Origin: DAITMV01 sp046318595
Lineage (GTDB): Bacteria; Pseudomonadota; Gammaproteobacteria; Burkholderiales; Burkholderiaceae_B
DNA: 29,552 bases
Direction of reading: 5' to 3'
NCBI GenBank assembly: GCA_046318595.1
Contig: JBKCTV010000081.1
Location: 1 to 29,552 of the forward strand
Shown: piece after piece, positions 8,144 through 16,989 of the stretch
How the letters are laid out: each line of letters starts with the position of its first letter
How positions within the stretch are numbered: position 1 is the first letter of the stretch
Translations under genes and position numbers: made by a program
The notes under the pieces: generated by a model
What the model was told of the DNA's origin: nothing
The model's input: the letters and a program-made list of their open reading frames with translations, nothing else
Database searches by the model: none

Positions 8144-8881
8144 TTAGATGTTCACAAAAGCCTGCAGCACCCGACAAACCTTGTCCATACTGCTTTGTAA
8201 AACCGTTCGGATTTGATCGTAAGAAATCCCCTGCGCACTGGCGCCCCGCCCGGCCGCAGCGTTTGCCACCACTGCGAGCGCCGCGTACGGTAAATCGAGC
8301 TCGCGCGCCAGAACGGCTTCTGGCATGCCTGTCATGCCGACTAGGTGCGCGCCATCGCGTTCGAGCCGGTCGATCTCGGCAGCGGTTTCGAGACGAGGGC
8401 CTTCAGTGCAGGCATAAGTCGCGCCCATGATGAGGGCCTCGCCGGCAGCGGCTCCCGCAGCTTGCAACTGTTGGCGTAAGTTTTCGGTATATGGCTGCGT
8501 AAAATCGACATGGCCGACCGGCTGCAGACTGCCTTCGAAAAACGTGTTCTTGCGTTGCTTCGTATAGTCGATGATCTGGTCGGGGACGACAAAACTGCCC
8601 GGTGGATAAGCCGGGGTGATACCGCCGACCGACGCGACCGCAACGATGCCGCTCACGTTCATCTGCTTCAATGCCCAGATATTCGCACGGTAGTTGATTT
8701 CGTGCGGGGCGATGGTATGGCCGTAGCCATGCCGCGCCAGAAACACCAATTCGACACCGGCCAGCTTGCCGAACGTAAACGCGCCGGATGCCTCGCCGTA
8801 GGGCGTGCGCATGACTTCCTTGCGGGTAGTTTCGAACTCGGGCAAACGGGCCAAGCCGCTGCCGCCAATCACTGCATACAT
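8144..8881 (-). CDS. S-methyl-5'-thioinosine phosphorylase
   Basis: This 245-residue protein belongs to the MTAP/PNP trimeric nucleoside phosphorylase family. Visible motifs are GGSGL at the N-terminus, the phosphate-binding RHG, CTEGPRLETAAEI and MTGMPEAVLARE. Where 6-aminopurine-specific MTA phosphorylases have the base-binding ATDYD segment, this protein reads VANAAAG, so both Asp residues are missing. That pattern fits the Pseudomonas-type enzyme that cleaves methylthioinosine (a 6-oxopurine) to hypoxanthine and 5-methylthioribose-1-phosphate, salvaging the by-product of polyamine synthesis. The start is supported by AAGGA about 8 bases upstream. It is the last gene of the smc-zipA-ligA-galU series, 12 bases after galU. 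Substrate specificity is inferred from the residue pattern only. Confidence 0.85.
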   Translation of the reverse strand: MYAVIGGSGLARLPEFETTRKEVMRTPYGEASGAFTFGKLAGVELVFLARHGYGHTIAPHEINYRANIWALKQMNVSGIVAVASVGGITPAYPPGSFVVPDQIIDYTKQRKNTFFEGSLQPVGHVDFTQPYTENLRQQLQAAGAAAGEALIMGATYACTEGPRLETAAEIDRLERDGAHLVGMTGMPEAVLARELDLPYAALAVVANAAAGRGASAQGISYDQIRTVLQSSMDKVCRVLQAFVNI

Positions 8882-8893
8882 GGTGGGGTCCTT

Positions 8894-9790
8894 TTATTGA
8901 GCGGCCTTGCTGGCGCAAAAAGCTTCGAGATAAGCGGCAAACTCCTTGCCAACTTCGTGATGCTTCAAACCCAGCGAGATAGTGGCCCGCAGATAGCCGA
9001 GTTTGGAGCCGCAATCGTAACGTGCCCCGTGATAGCGATAGGCGAAGACCGGCTGTTCTTTGAGAAGCGAGGCAATGCCGTCGGTGAGTTGAATTTCGCC
9101 GCCCGAGCCTGGATCGATATTTTCGAGGTGATCGAAAACCTGCGGCGTCAGGATATACCGCCCGACGACCGCCAGATTGCTTGGCGCGTTTTCAGGCAAG
9201 GGCTTTTCGACGATACCAGTGACGCGTTCGTTTTGCGCGTTCCACGGACTGCTGGACACGATGCCGTACTGGCGGGTTTCCTGGGCCGGAACTTCCTGGA
9301 CGCCAAGCACGCTGGCGCGTTCCTGGTTATAAATCTCGACCATTTGTGCCGTCACCGACGGCATACCGGGTGCGACATCCATCAGGTCGTCGGCCAGCAG
9401 CACGGCGAAGGGTTCGTCGCCGACGACCGGCCGGGCGCACAGCACCGCATGGCCCAGGCCGAGCGGCTCGGTCTGCCGGATGTAAATGCAAGTGATGTTT
9501 TTCGGGATCGACATTTTGAGCACGTCGAGCAGACTGTCCTTGCCGCGCGCCTCGAGCTCGGCCTCCAGTTCGTAAGCCTTGTCGAAGTGGTCTTCGATGG
9601 CGCGTTTGCTGCGGCCGGTGATGAATATCATTTCCGTGATGCCTGCCTCGACCGCTTCTTCGACGGCATACTGGATCAGCGGTTTGTCGACCACCGGCAT
9701 CATTTCCTTAGGACTTGCCTTGGTCGCCGGCAAAAAGCGGGTGCCAAGACCAGCCACGGGAAACACGGCTTTCCTAATTTTTCGATACAT
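8894..9790 (-). CDS. galU: UTP-glucose-1-phosphate uridylyltransferase
   Basis: This 298-residue protein has the usual length for bacterial GalU. It makes UDP-glucose from UTP and glucose-1-phosphate, feeding LPS, exopolysaccharide and osmoprotectant synthesis in the cytoplasm. The nucleotide-binding N-terminus AVFPVAGLGTRFLPATKASPKEMMP is the GalU signature. The segments DKPLIQYAVEEA, ADDLMD, GIVEKP and SGGEIQLTDGI are also typical. The ATG is preceded by AGGA at good spacing, and this ribosome binding site lies only a few bases from the ligA stop codon (8-base gap), which points to co-transcription. Confidence 0.95.
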   Translation of the reverse strand: MYRKIRKAVFPVAGLGTRFLPATKASPKEMMPVVDKPLIQYAVEEAVEAGITEMIFITGRSKRAIEDHFDKAYELEAELEARGKDSLLDVLKMSIPKNITCIYIRQTEPLGLGHAVLCARPVVGDEPFAVLLADDLMDVAPGMPSVTAQMVEIYNQERASVLGVQEVPAQETRQYGIVSSSPWNAQNERVTGIVEKPLPENAPSNLAVVGRYILTPQVFDHLENIDPGSGGEIQLTDGIASLLKEQPVFAYRYHGARYDCGSKLGYLRATISLGLKHHEVGKEFAAYLEAFCASKAAQ

Positions 9791-9798
9791 GAATATTC

Positions 9799-11841
9799 CT
9801 AAATGTCGGCTTTCAAGAGGCCTAATAAATCGTCTTCGGACAATATCCTAACACCCAGCGCCCGAGCCCTTTCCAATTTGCTGCCAGCCTCGGCGCCGGC
9901 TACGACATAATCGGTTTTTTTGGAAACCGACTGCGCAACTTTCGCACCCGTCGCGAGTATGCGCTCGGCGGCCTGCTCGCGGCTCAAGGTCGGCAGTGTA
10001 CCGGTCAACACGAAAACCTTGTCGACCAGACCAGTCGCCGCCTCGGGCTTGGGCGGCGGCGCCGACCAGTGCACGCCCGCTTTCTGCAGATCATGCACGA
10101 CCTGTCGATTGCTGGGTTGGGCGAAAAATCGGCTGAGCGACACTGCCACGACCGGCCCGACATCGCTGACGCGTAGCAGCTCCTCGGTCGACGCCGCCAT
10201 CAAGGCTTCGATCGAACGGAAATGCAGCGCCAGGTCGCGCGCCGTGCTTTCGCCTACATGTCGGATACCAAGCGCAAAAATAAAACGCGGCAAGGTCGTC
10301 TGGCGCGAACCGGCCAAGCCATCGAGCAGCTTTTGCGCCGACTTGTCGCCCATTCGATCGAGTCCGATCAAAGCCGCCGGGCTCAAGGTATACAGATCGG
10401 CGGGGGTGCTGACCAGGTGACGCTCGACCAATTGGTCGACGATTTTATCGCCCAGTCCGTCGATGTTCATTGCTTTGCGATGTGCGAAATGCAGCAGCGT
10501 CTGCTTACGCTGCGCCGGGCAGACCAGCCCGCCGGTACAACGCAATATCGCCTCATCGGGACTGCGCGTCGCTTCCGAGCCGCAGGCCGGACAATGCGTT
10601 GGCATGGTGAAAATCTGCGTATGGTCCGGCCGCCGTTCGAGGACAGGGCTCATCACTTCCGGGATGACGTCGCCCGCCCGGCGGACGATGACCGTGTCCC
10701 CGATACGCAAATCCTTGCGATCGATTTCGTCTTGGTTATGCAAAGTCGCCGATGACACCATGACACCGCCGACCAGCACGGGCGCGAGCCGGGCTACCGG
10801 CGTCAAGGCGCCGGTCCGACCGATCTGCACGTCGATAGCCTGCAAGGTGGTCAACGCTTCCTGAGCGGCGTATTTGTGCGCTAAGGCGAAACGCGGCGCG
10901 CGCGATACGAAGCCGAGCTTGCGCTGCTGTTCGAGCCAATCCACTTTGTAGACGACGCCGTCGATGTCGAACGGCAAACCGTCGCGCCGGGCGGCGATTT
11001 CGCGGTGATACGCCAATAACCCGGCGACGCCCTCGACTTGTCGGCGCAGGGCGTTGACCGGCAAACCCAGCCGGTCCAGCGCGTCCAGCACGCCGGTGTG
11101 CATCACGGGTGGCTCGACCGCATCGCCCCAGTCGACCATGCCCAAACCATAAGCAAAAAACCGCAGCGGCCGCGTCGCCGTGATTCGCGGATCGAGCTGG
11201 CGGAGGCTGCCGGCAGCAGCGTTGCGTGGATTGGCGAAGAGCTTGTCACCGTTTGCGGCCTGCTGGGCGTTGAGCCGTTCGAAATCGCGCCGGTACATCA
11301 ACACCTCGCCGCGCACCTCGATCAGCGGCGGAACATTCGGCCCTCGCAAACGCAAGGGAATGGCACGCACGGTTCGAATATTGGCGGTGACGTTTTCGCC
11401 CAGCGTGCCGTCGCCGCGTGTCGCGGCTTCGATCAACAAACCATTTTCGTAGCGCAGACTGATGGCCAGACCGTCGAACTTCGGTTCGACCGCGTAAGAC
11501 AGAAGCCAGTCGGGCGACAGAGCCAAAGCATCGCGGCAGCGTTTGTCGAATGCGACGATCGCCGCGTCGTCAAAGGCGTTGCCCAGCGACAGCATCGGTA
11601 CGCGGTGCTTCACCTGACTGAAGCTCGCCACAGGCTGCCCACCGACCCGCTGCGTTGGCGACGCCGGATCGAGCAAGTCGGGATGCAGCGCTTCGAGCCC
11701 TTGCAGCCGGGCGAACAACCGGTCGTACTCGGCGTCCGGCACAAGCGGATCGTCAAGCACATAGTAAGCGTGATTCAACCGTTCGATTTCGGTGCGCAGC
11801 TCGGCTGCGGCCCGCGCGGGATCGGTCGGCAGAGAGGACAT
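9799..11841 (-). CDS. ligA: NAD-dependent DNA ligase LigA
   Basis: This 680-residue protein has the full architecture of bacterial LigA: an N-terminal Ia domain binding NAD, the adenylation domain with the AMP-accepting Lys121 in EPKFDG, the OB-fold, a four-cysteine zinc finger (Cys417, Cys420, Cys435, Cys441), helix-hairpin-helix repeats around GLGDKIVDQL and SDVGPVVAVSL, and a C-terminal BRCT domain from ~residue 600. It seals nicks during replication and repair. The start ATG lies 11 bases after the zipA stop. The order smc-zipA-ligA is the standard gammaproteobacterial one. Confidence 0.97.
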   Translation of the reverse strand: MSSLPTDPARAAAELRTEIERLNHAYYVLDDPLVPDAEYDRLFARLQGLEALHPDLLDPASPTQRVGGQPVASFSQVKHRVPMLSLGNAFDDAAIVAFDKRCRDALALSPDWLLSYAVEPKFDGLAISLRYENGLLIEAATRGDGTLGENVTANIRTVRAIPLRLRGPNVPPLIEVRGEVLMYRRDFERLNAQQAANGDKLFANPRNAAAGSLRQLDPRITATRPLRFFAYGLGMVDWGDAVEPPVMHTGVLDALDRLGLPVNALRRQVEGVAGLLAYHREIAARRDGLPFDIDGVVYKVDWLEQQRKLGFVSRAPRFALAHKYAAQEALTTLQAIDVQIGRTGALTPVARLAPVLVGGVMVSSATLHNQDEIDRKDLRIGDTVIVRRAGDVIPEVMSPVLERRPDHTQIFTMPTHCPACGSEATRSPDEAILRCTGGLVCPAQRKQTLLHFAHRKAMNIDGLGDKIVDQLVERHLVSTPADLYTLSPAALIGLDRMGDKSAQKLLDGLAGSRQTTLPRFIFALGIRHVGESTARDLALHFRSIEALMAASTEELLRVSDVGPVVAVSLSRFFAQPSNRQVVHDLQKAGVHWSAPPPKPEAATGLVDKVFVLTGTLPTLSREQAAERILATGAKVAQSVSKKTDYVVAGAEAGSKLERARALGVRILSEDDLLGLLKADI

Positions 11842-11852
11842 ACCCTGGCTGC

Positions 11853-12929
11853 TCAGGTGAACAACAGACGCGATGCGTGACTGCCCGGCGCGAAACCGGC
11901 GTCGGTCAACTGCTGAGAACGCTGCGCCAGTTGCTGGTGAATTGCTTTGAGTGCGGCCGGCGTGACGTTGCGGCCAGCATCGTCCATGAGATCGCCATCG
12001 AATCGATGCACGATCTGGGTGGCGATTTTGGCGATACTGTCGAGGGCATGAATCGGATCGACGGCGTTAGGCACGTCGAGCGAAAAACTCAGGACCCGCT
12101 TGCCGGGGGTTTCGTGAATGACGGCCGACGCCAGTGCTTGCCCGCCCTCGGCGAGCCACCATTGCCGCCCGGCCTGCACCCAGCCCGCCTGCATCAACTG
12201 CTCCTGCACACCGGTGACACCGACGGATTCGGGCAGCACGCAATGCATGCCGAGCAAGGTATCGAGCGCGGCCGCCCGTAGATCGAGTTGCTCGGCGCGC
12301 GCGATGATCTCGGCCATGTCCGGCAACTCTACGCCGCCGCCATGCGCGGCAGCGAATTGTTCGAGGCGATTGACGAACTCAGAGTATTCGATCGACGTCA
12401 ACGGGCCTTTACGGTTGGCCAGCTGCACAGCCAACCGGAGCGTATCGATCCGCAAGCCCGGCGAGACGCGCAGCCAGAGCTCGTCGCTGCCGCCTTCAGC
12501 AGGCAAAACAGCCAGGCGAACCGGCTTATTCCCAGCCTTATGCAAACCGGCCAGCATGTCAGTCAGCAAGTCGGTCTCGACGGTTTTGTCGAACGCGATA
12601 TAAACCAGCGCATGTAAGCGCGGATCGGGCTCGGGCGCGGCCCCATCGACAACATCATCAGCAGCGCCCGTGCTGCCCCGCCCCCCGCCACCGAGCATGT
12701 ACTCGTCGAACTGTGCCGACAGACTTTGCCCAGCTAAGGCATCAGGCGCCCCGGCGTGCATGGTAGGCTCGACCCGCTGCCCACCCGTCAGCAAAGCATC
12801 CTCCAAGGGCTCTTCGAACCGCTGCCGGCTTTGCCGCCGGACGCGCCAGTCCTGAATCCAGTTGTAGACGACCATCAGGCCGATGGCGCCGCCGCCAAGG
12901 GTCAACAGTGCGATTTGTAAATCGTTCAT
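11853..12929 (-). CDS. zipA: Cell division protein ZipA
   Basis: This 358-residue protein has the typical ZipA layout: a short periplasmic N-terminus and one transmembrane helix (about residues 6-24), a basic stretch (WRVRRQSRQR), a polar, variable linker, and a globular C-terminal FtsZ-binding domain from ~residue 215 (LLGMHCVLPESVGVTGVQEQLMQAGW through HRFDGDLMDDAGRNVTP). ZipA tethers FtsZ polymers to the inner membrane at the division site. Its ATG overlaps the smc stop codon (ATGA), so translation is probably coupled. Sequence is divergent outside the two conserved ends, as is usual for this family; position between smc and ligA supports the call. Confidence 0.92.
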   Translation of the reverse strand: MNDLQIALLTLGGGAIGLMVVYNWIQDWRVRRQSRQRFEEPLEDALLTGGQRVEPTMHAGAPDALAGQSLSAQFDEYMLGGGGRGSTGAADDVVDGAAPEPDPRLHALVYIAFDKTVETDLLTDMLAGLHKAGNKPVRLAVLPAEGGSDELWLRVSPGLRIDTLRLAVQLANRKGPLTSIEYSEFVNRLEQFAAAHGGGVELPDMAEIIARAEQLDLRAAALDTLLGMHCVLPESVGVTGVQEQLMQAGWVQAGRQWWLAEGGQALASAVIHETPGKRVLSFSLDVPNAVDPIHALDSIAKIATQIVHRFDGDLMDDAGRNVTPAALKAIHQQLAQRSQQLTDAGFAPGSHASRLLFT

Positions 12930-15900
12930 ACGGTTTCCAGTGCCATTTTTTCGGCCGTGTCGAGATCGACAGCCACGATACGCGATACGCCTTTTTCCTG
13001 CATGGTAACGCCGATCAGTTGTTCAGCCATTTCCATCGCGATCTTATTATGGGAAATAAATAAAAATTGGGTTTGCTGCGACATTTTGCGCACAAGGCTG
13101 CAAAAACGCTCGGTGTTGGCGTCGTCCAGCGGTGCATCGACTTCGTCCAGCAGACAGAACGGTGCAGGATTCAACTCAAAAATCGCAAACACCAGGGCGG
13201 TCGCCGTCAGGGCTTTTTCACCGCCCGACAGCAAATGGATGGTGCCGTTTTTCTTGCCCGGCGGCTGCGCGAACACCTGGACCCCGGCGTCGAGCACCTG
13301 CTCGCCGGACATGACCAGCCGCGCTTCGCCGCCGCCGAACAGCAGCGGAAACAAACGCCCAAAGTGGCCGTTGACCGTGTCGAAAGTCCCTTGCAACAAA
13401 CTGCGCGTTTCTTTGTCGATGCGCTGAATGGCGTCTTCCAGGGTGCTCATCGCCTCCTGCAGGTCCGCTATTTGATGGTCGAGAAAGGTCTTGCGTTCCC
13501 CGGCCGCTTCCAGCGCTTGCAGCGCCGCCAGATTAACGGCACCCAAGGCATTGATTTTATTGGTGAGCTGAGTCACTTCCGTTTGCAGCGCGGCAGGATT
13601 GGGCCGAACCGGCAGCGCCTCGAGCTGGGCCGCGAGCACCTGACGATCGACCAGGGAGTTGCTCAGATGCTCGTCGAACTGCTCGACCGTCAAGCGCGCC
13701 GCCTGCTCCTGCAAGGTCGCGTTTTGCAACGCATCGCGTACCGGCAAACTGGTCCGTTCGGCATGACGTTCGGCCTCATCGGCGAGGCGCAAGGCTTCTG
13801 CCAACTCGTCAGCCTGCCGCCGCGCGTCGGATAATCGTTCTTCGGCGAGCAGGCGCGCTGCCAGCCCCTGTTGCAGCATGTCCTGCAGATCGGTCGACTC
13901 GCAAACGGCGAGTTCGGTCGTCGCGGCGATCTGCGCGGCATCGAGCTGTGCCGTCTGCGCATCGGCCATCGCCAAGTCGCGTTCGGCACCCTCCTGACGG
14001 GTCGCGAGCGCCCGCGCTTCGAACTCGGCCTCGCGCAACTGGCGTTCCGCTTCGCGCACCAGGGCTTCCCGGTCGCGCAGCGCCCGCTCGGCCTGCTGCG
14101 CATTCGCCTGAGAGGACTCGGCGGTAACTGCGGCGGCCTGCCGTTCGGTTTCGGCGTGGTCCTGTTCGGCATCGATGGTTTCCAAGGCCGCCAACTGCTC
14201 GGCCCGTTCATCTTCCAACAAGCTGAGATCGAGCGCCAGTCGATCGATGCTCTGCTGGAAACGTTCGCGCTGCTCGTCGGCCTTCAAAAGACGAATCTGC
14301 AGATCGTGCACCTGACCGCGCAGCACATCGCGCTGCTGGCGACTGGTTTGCTGAGCCTGCTCGGCTTGCAACAATCGGGTTTGCAGGCTGGTCACGGCCT
14401 GCCCGCTCTCGCTGGCCAGAAGCGCCAGCGCGCGGCTTTCGCGCTCCAGATCGTCGAGTTCGCGTTGCCGGGCGAGCATTCCGGCGGACTCGTCCCGGTC
14501 GGCGTAGATCAGCAAGGCTTCGCGCCTGACGCGATGGCCTTGTGGCGTCACCAGACAGTCGCCCGCTGCAAGGTCAGACCGGCGATCCAGCGCCTGCCCC
14601 AGCGAGTCGCACACGAAAAACCCGCTCAACCAGTGGTTCAGTAAGCGCTGCAGAGTGGGATCGTCGCTGCGCACCAGACCCGTGAGAGCATCGGGACGGC
14701 TTACAGTAGCAACGCTCGGCAGCGTGGCTTTCGAATCCAAGAAAGCCACAGCGCCGCCGGGCAGATCGGCGACGGCATGACGCAGCCCGTCGAGCGAATC
14801 GACCTCGCGGGCGGCGAGCTGGTCACCCAACACGGCTTCGACAGCCTTCTCCCAGCCAGGCTCGACGCGCAGCCGGGCCAACAAACGCGGCCGTTCGGCC
14901 AGGCCGTGCTTCTCCAGCCAGGGACGCAAACGATCGTTCGCCGCGAGTTTATTTTGAATCTGCCGGAGCGCCTCGAAACGGGCCTCGACCGTCGTGAGCC
15001 GTTGCTGATCCTGACGAGCGGCCTGCTGGGCCGTTTGCAGCGCCGGTTTGAGCTCGGCCAGCGCGACGTCGGCGGCGAGGCACGCATCCTCGACGACAGC
15101 GAGCTGCCGCTCGAGCTGTTGGCGGCTGGTTTGCAAGGCCGCCGCCACCTCCGGATGAACAGGCTGCAGGAGAGATCGTTCAGCTTGCAAACGCGCAGCT
15201 TTCGTTTCCAACTGTTCCAGAGCGCGCCGCACGGCGTCGCGTTGCAAACCAAGGCGCGCGACAGTTTGCTGGGAGTCTCCGTGCCGCCGCCGGGCGTCTT
15301 CGGCGCGTTGCCGGCTCTGCTCCCATACGGCCTGAGCAGGTTCGAGCTGCAAGTCGGCCTCTTCGTGCCGATAACGGGCCTCCTCGATCGTTTCTTCTAC
15401 GGTTTGTTTTTCGTCATGCAACGCTTCGAGGGTTCGTCGGGCATCGTCGACCCGGCGCTGCCAGTCCTGGCGCTGTGCCGCCAACTCGGCGATACGCTGG
15501 TTCAAGCGTTGCCTAGATTCATTGAATACGCGAATATCGGACTCTATGCGGCTGACTTCATTAGACTTTACCTGGTGTAGCTGCTGGGCGGCATCGACGG
15601 TTTGCTGAGCGGCGTGGTGGCGTTCGCGCAGCAATACGGCTTCGGTCTGGGCACGGACTGACTGGGCGTTGAGGCTTTCGAGCTCGGTTTGCAGACGCAA
15701 GGCCTCCATCTGATGGCGCTGCTGCTCAAGCAGCGCGTTTTGCCAGCGGATCAGCCATAAAAAAAGCTGCTTGAGCTGGCGAGTCTCATCGTAATCGCGA
15801 TATTGTCTAGCAATTTCAGCCTGTTGCTGCAAGGTTTCAATGTTGTTATTTAATTCGCGGACGATATCTTCGACGCGGGTCAGGTTGTCACGGGTATCCT

Positions 15901-16453
15901 GCAGCCGATTGGCGGTTTCGCGCCGGCGTTCCTTATATTTGGAAACGCCAGCCGCTTCTTCCAGAAAAACCCGTAACTCTTCGGGACGGGCCTCGATCAG
16001 CCGTGCGATCATACCCTGGCCGATGATCGCGTAAGCCCGGGGACCCAGGCCGGTGCCGAGAAAAATATCCTGAACATCGCGGCGCCGCACGACCTGCTGA
16101 TTGATGTAATAAGTGGACGTGCCATCACGGGTCAGGACACGCTTGACGGCAATCTCGCTGAACTGATTCCAGTGACCACCGGCACGCGCCTGGGCATTGT
16201 CGAACACCAGCTCGACGCTGGCTCGGGAAGCGGGCTTGCGCGTGGTCGAACCGTTGAAAATGACGTCCTGCATCGACTCGCCGCGCAGCTCGGACGCTTT
16301 CGATTCGCCCAGCACCCAGCGCACGGCGTCGATGATGTTCGACTTGCCGCAGCCGTTGGGCCCGACGACGCCGACGAGTTGACTGGGCACGGCAAATGAC
16401 GTGGCTTCCACGAAGGATTTGAAACCTGCCAGTTTGATTTGAGTAAGCCGCAC
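12926..16453 (-). CDS. smc: Chromosome partition protein SMC
   Basis: This 1175-residue protein has the length and layout of bacterial SMC: an N-terminal Walker A (GPNGCGKSN) after the typical start MRLTQIKLAGFKSF, two long Gln/Glu/Arg-rich coiled-coil arms, a central hinge around residues 500-640, the ABC signature LSGGEKALTA and Walker B CLLDEVDAPLDD near the C-terminus. Together with ScpA/ScpB it compacts and separates the chromosome. It starts with GTG; no earlier start fits the conserved N-terminus, and no clear ribosome binding site is seen. It heads a minus-strand series with zipA, ligA and galU and is divergent from queF, with 94 bases between the two start codons. Confidence 0.97.
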   Translation of the reverse strand: MRLTQIKLAGFKSFVEATSFAVPSQLVGVVGPNGCGKSNIIDAVRWVLGESKASELRGESMQDVIFNGSTTRKPASRASVELVFDNAQARAGGHWNQFSEIAVKRVLTRDGTSTYYINQQVVRRRDVQDIFLGTGLGPRAYAIIGQGMIARLIEARPEELRVFLEEAAGVSKYKERRRETANRLQDTRDNLTRVEDIVRELNNNIETLQQQAEIARQYRDYDETRQLKQLFLWLIRWQNALLEQQRHQMEALRLQTELESLNAQSVRAQTEAVLLRERHHAAQQTVDAAQQLHQVKSNEVSRIESDIRVFNESRQRLNQRIAELAAQRQDWQRRVDDARRTLEALHDEKQTVEETIEEARYRHEEADLQLEPAQAVWEQSRQRAEDARRRHGDSQQTVARLGLQRDAVRRALEQLETKAARLQAERSLLQPVHPEVAAALQTSRQQLERQLAVVEDACLAADVALAELKPALQTAQQAARQDQQRLTTVEARFEALRQIQNKLAANDRLRPWLEKHGLAERPRLLARLRVEPGWEKAVEAVLGDQLAAREVDSLDGLRHAVADLPGGAVAFLDSKATLPSVATVSRPDALTGLVRSDDPTLQRLLNHWLSGFFVCDSLGQALDRRSDLAAGDCLVTPQGHRVRREALLIYADRDESAGMLARQRELDDLERESRALALLASESGQAVTSLQTRLLQAEQAQQTSRQQRDVLRGQVHDLQIRLLKADEQRERFQQSIDRLALDLSLLEDERAEQLAALETIDAEQDHAETERQAAAVTAESSQANAQQAERALRDREALVREAERQLREAEFEARALATRQEGAERDLAMADAQTAQLDAAQIAATTELAVCESTDLQDMLQQGLAARLLAEERLSDARRQADELAEALRLADEAERHAERTSLPVRDALQNATLQEQAARLTVEQFDEHLSNSLVDRQVLAAQLEALPVRPNPAALQTEVTQLTNKINALGAVNLAALQALEAAGERKTFLDHQIADLQEAMSTLEDAIQRIDKETRSLLQGTFDTVNGHFGRLFPLLFGGGEARLVMSGEQVLDAGVQVFAQPPGKKNGTIHLLSGGEKALTATALVFAIFELNPAPFCLLDEVDAPLDDANTERFCSLVRKMSQQTQFLFISHNKIAMEMAEQLIGVTMQEKGVSRIVAVDLDTAEKMALETV

Positions 16454-16511
16454 GCGTGTCGCAGGAAGTTATGGAAAATGGCGAGTGGAGCAATCGATCC
16501 GGGCGCCGCCG

Positions 16512-16517
16512 TATAAT
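16512..16517 (+). promoter_or_regulatory. Likely -10 box for the queF-dapCD cluster
   Basis: A perfect TATAAT lies 30 bases upstream of the queF ATG in the 94-base divergent smc-queF region. No good -35 element stands at the expected distance, so the assignment rests on the -10 match and position. Its location also argues against the longer queF reading frame that would start at 16485, because the start codon would then precede the promoter. Confidence 0.45.
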
Positions 16518-16547
16518 AGCAAAGCTCGTTTACCTTCATTGTCCGAC

Positions 16548-16985
16548 ATGCCGTCTCTACCCAGTAAAAATCTCGAAACTTTCGCCAACCCGAACCCAAC
16601 GCGCGACTACCACATCCACATGGAAATCCCCGAGTTCACCTGCCTGTGCCCGCTTACCGGGCAGCCGGACTTTGCGCATTTCACGCTGGACTACATCCCG
16701 GACAGCAAAAACGTCGAGCTCAAGAGCTTGAAAATGTACATGTGGACGTATCGCAACGAAGGTGCGTTTCACGAGGCGGTCACCAACCGCATCGCCGACG
16801 ACCTGATCGTCGCGATCGAGCCGCGTTATCTGAAGCTGAGTGCGCGCTGGTATGTGCGCGGCGGCATCTATACCAATGTCGTGGTCGAGCACCGCCGTTC
16901 AGGCTGGCAGCCGGCCCCGCGAATCGTGCTGGATGAGTTTCCGCAAACGTTCGCGCCAAACGTCGCGACCGCGACCGGGGCCTGA
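16548..16985 (+). CDS. queF: NADPH-dependent 7-cyano-7-deazaguanine reductase
   Basis: This 145-residue protein matches the short, single-domain QueF type. It reduces preQ0 to preQ1 in queuosine synthesis. The catalytic Cys34 sits in CLCPLTGQPDF with Asp41 shortly after, and the family motif ELKSLKMYMWTYRNEG follows. The start at 16548 is chosen because the conserved protein begins just after it (PSLPSKNLETF) and because a TATAAT box lies between it and the only earlier ATG candidates. No clear Shine-Dalgarno sequence is seen. dapC starts 5 bases after its stop, so the two are probably co-transcribed although the pathways are unrelated. Confidence 0.95.
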   Translation: MPSLPSKNLETFANPNPTRDYHIHMEIPEFTCLCPLTGQPDFAHFTLDYIPDSKNVELKSLKMYMWTYRNEGAFHEAVTNRIADDLIVAIEPRYLKLSARWYVRGGIYTNVVVEHRRSGWQPAPRIVLDEFPQTFAPNVATATGA

Positions 16986-16989
16986 GCGC

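Noticed and set aside
8510..9802. 430-codon plus-strand open frame opposite the phosphorylase and galU genes
   Set aside because: It is antisense to two well-supported genes and shows no recognisable domain; long antisense frames are common in GC-rich DNA.
13067..15580. Several 150-270-codon plus-strand frames opposite smc
   Set aside because: All are shadows of the smc coiled-coil codons, with repetitive Arg/Gln/Leu-rich composition.
16485..16547. 21-codon N-terminal extension of queF
   Set aside because: The conserved QueF protein begins at the second Met, and a TATAAT box lies between the two starts.
16454..16547. Possible preQ1 riboswitch upstream of queF
   Set aside because: The leader after the likely promoter is only about 24 bases long and shows no hairpin plus A-rich tail as needed for a preQ1 aptamer.
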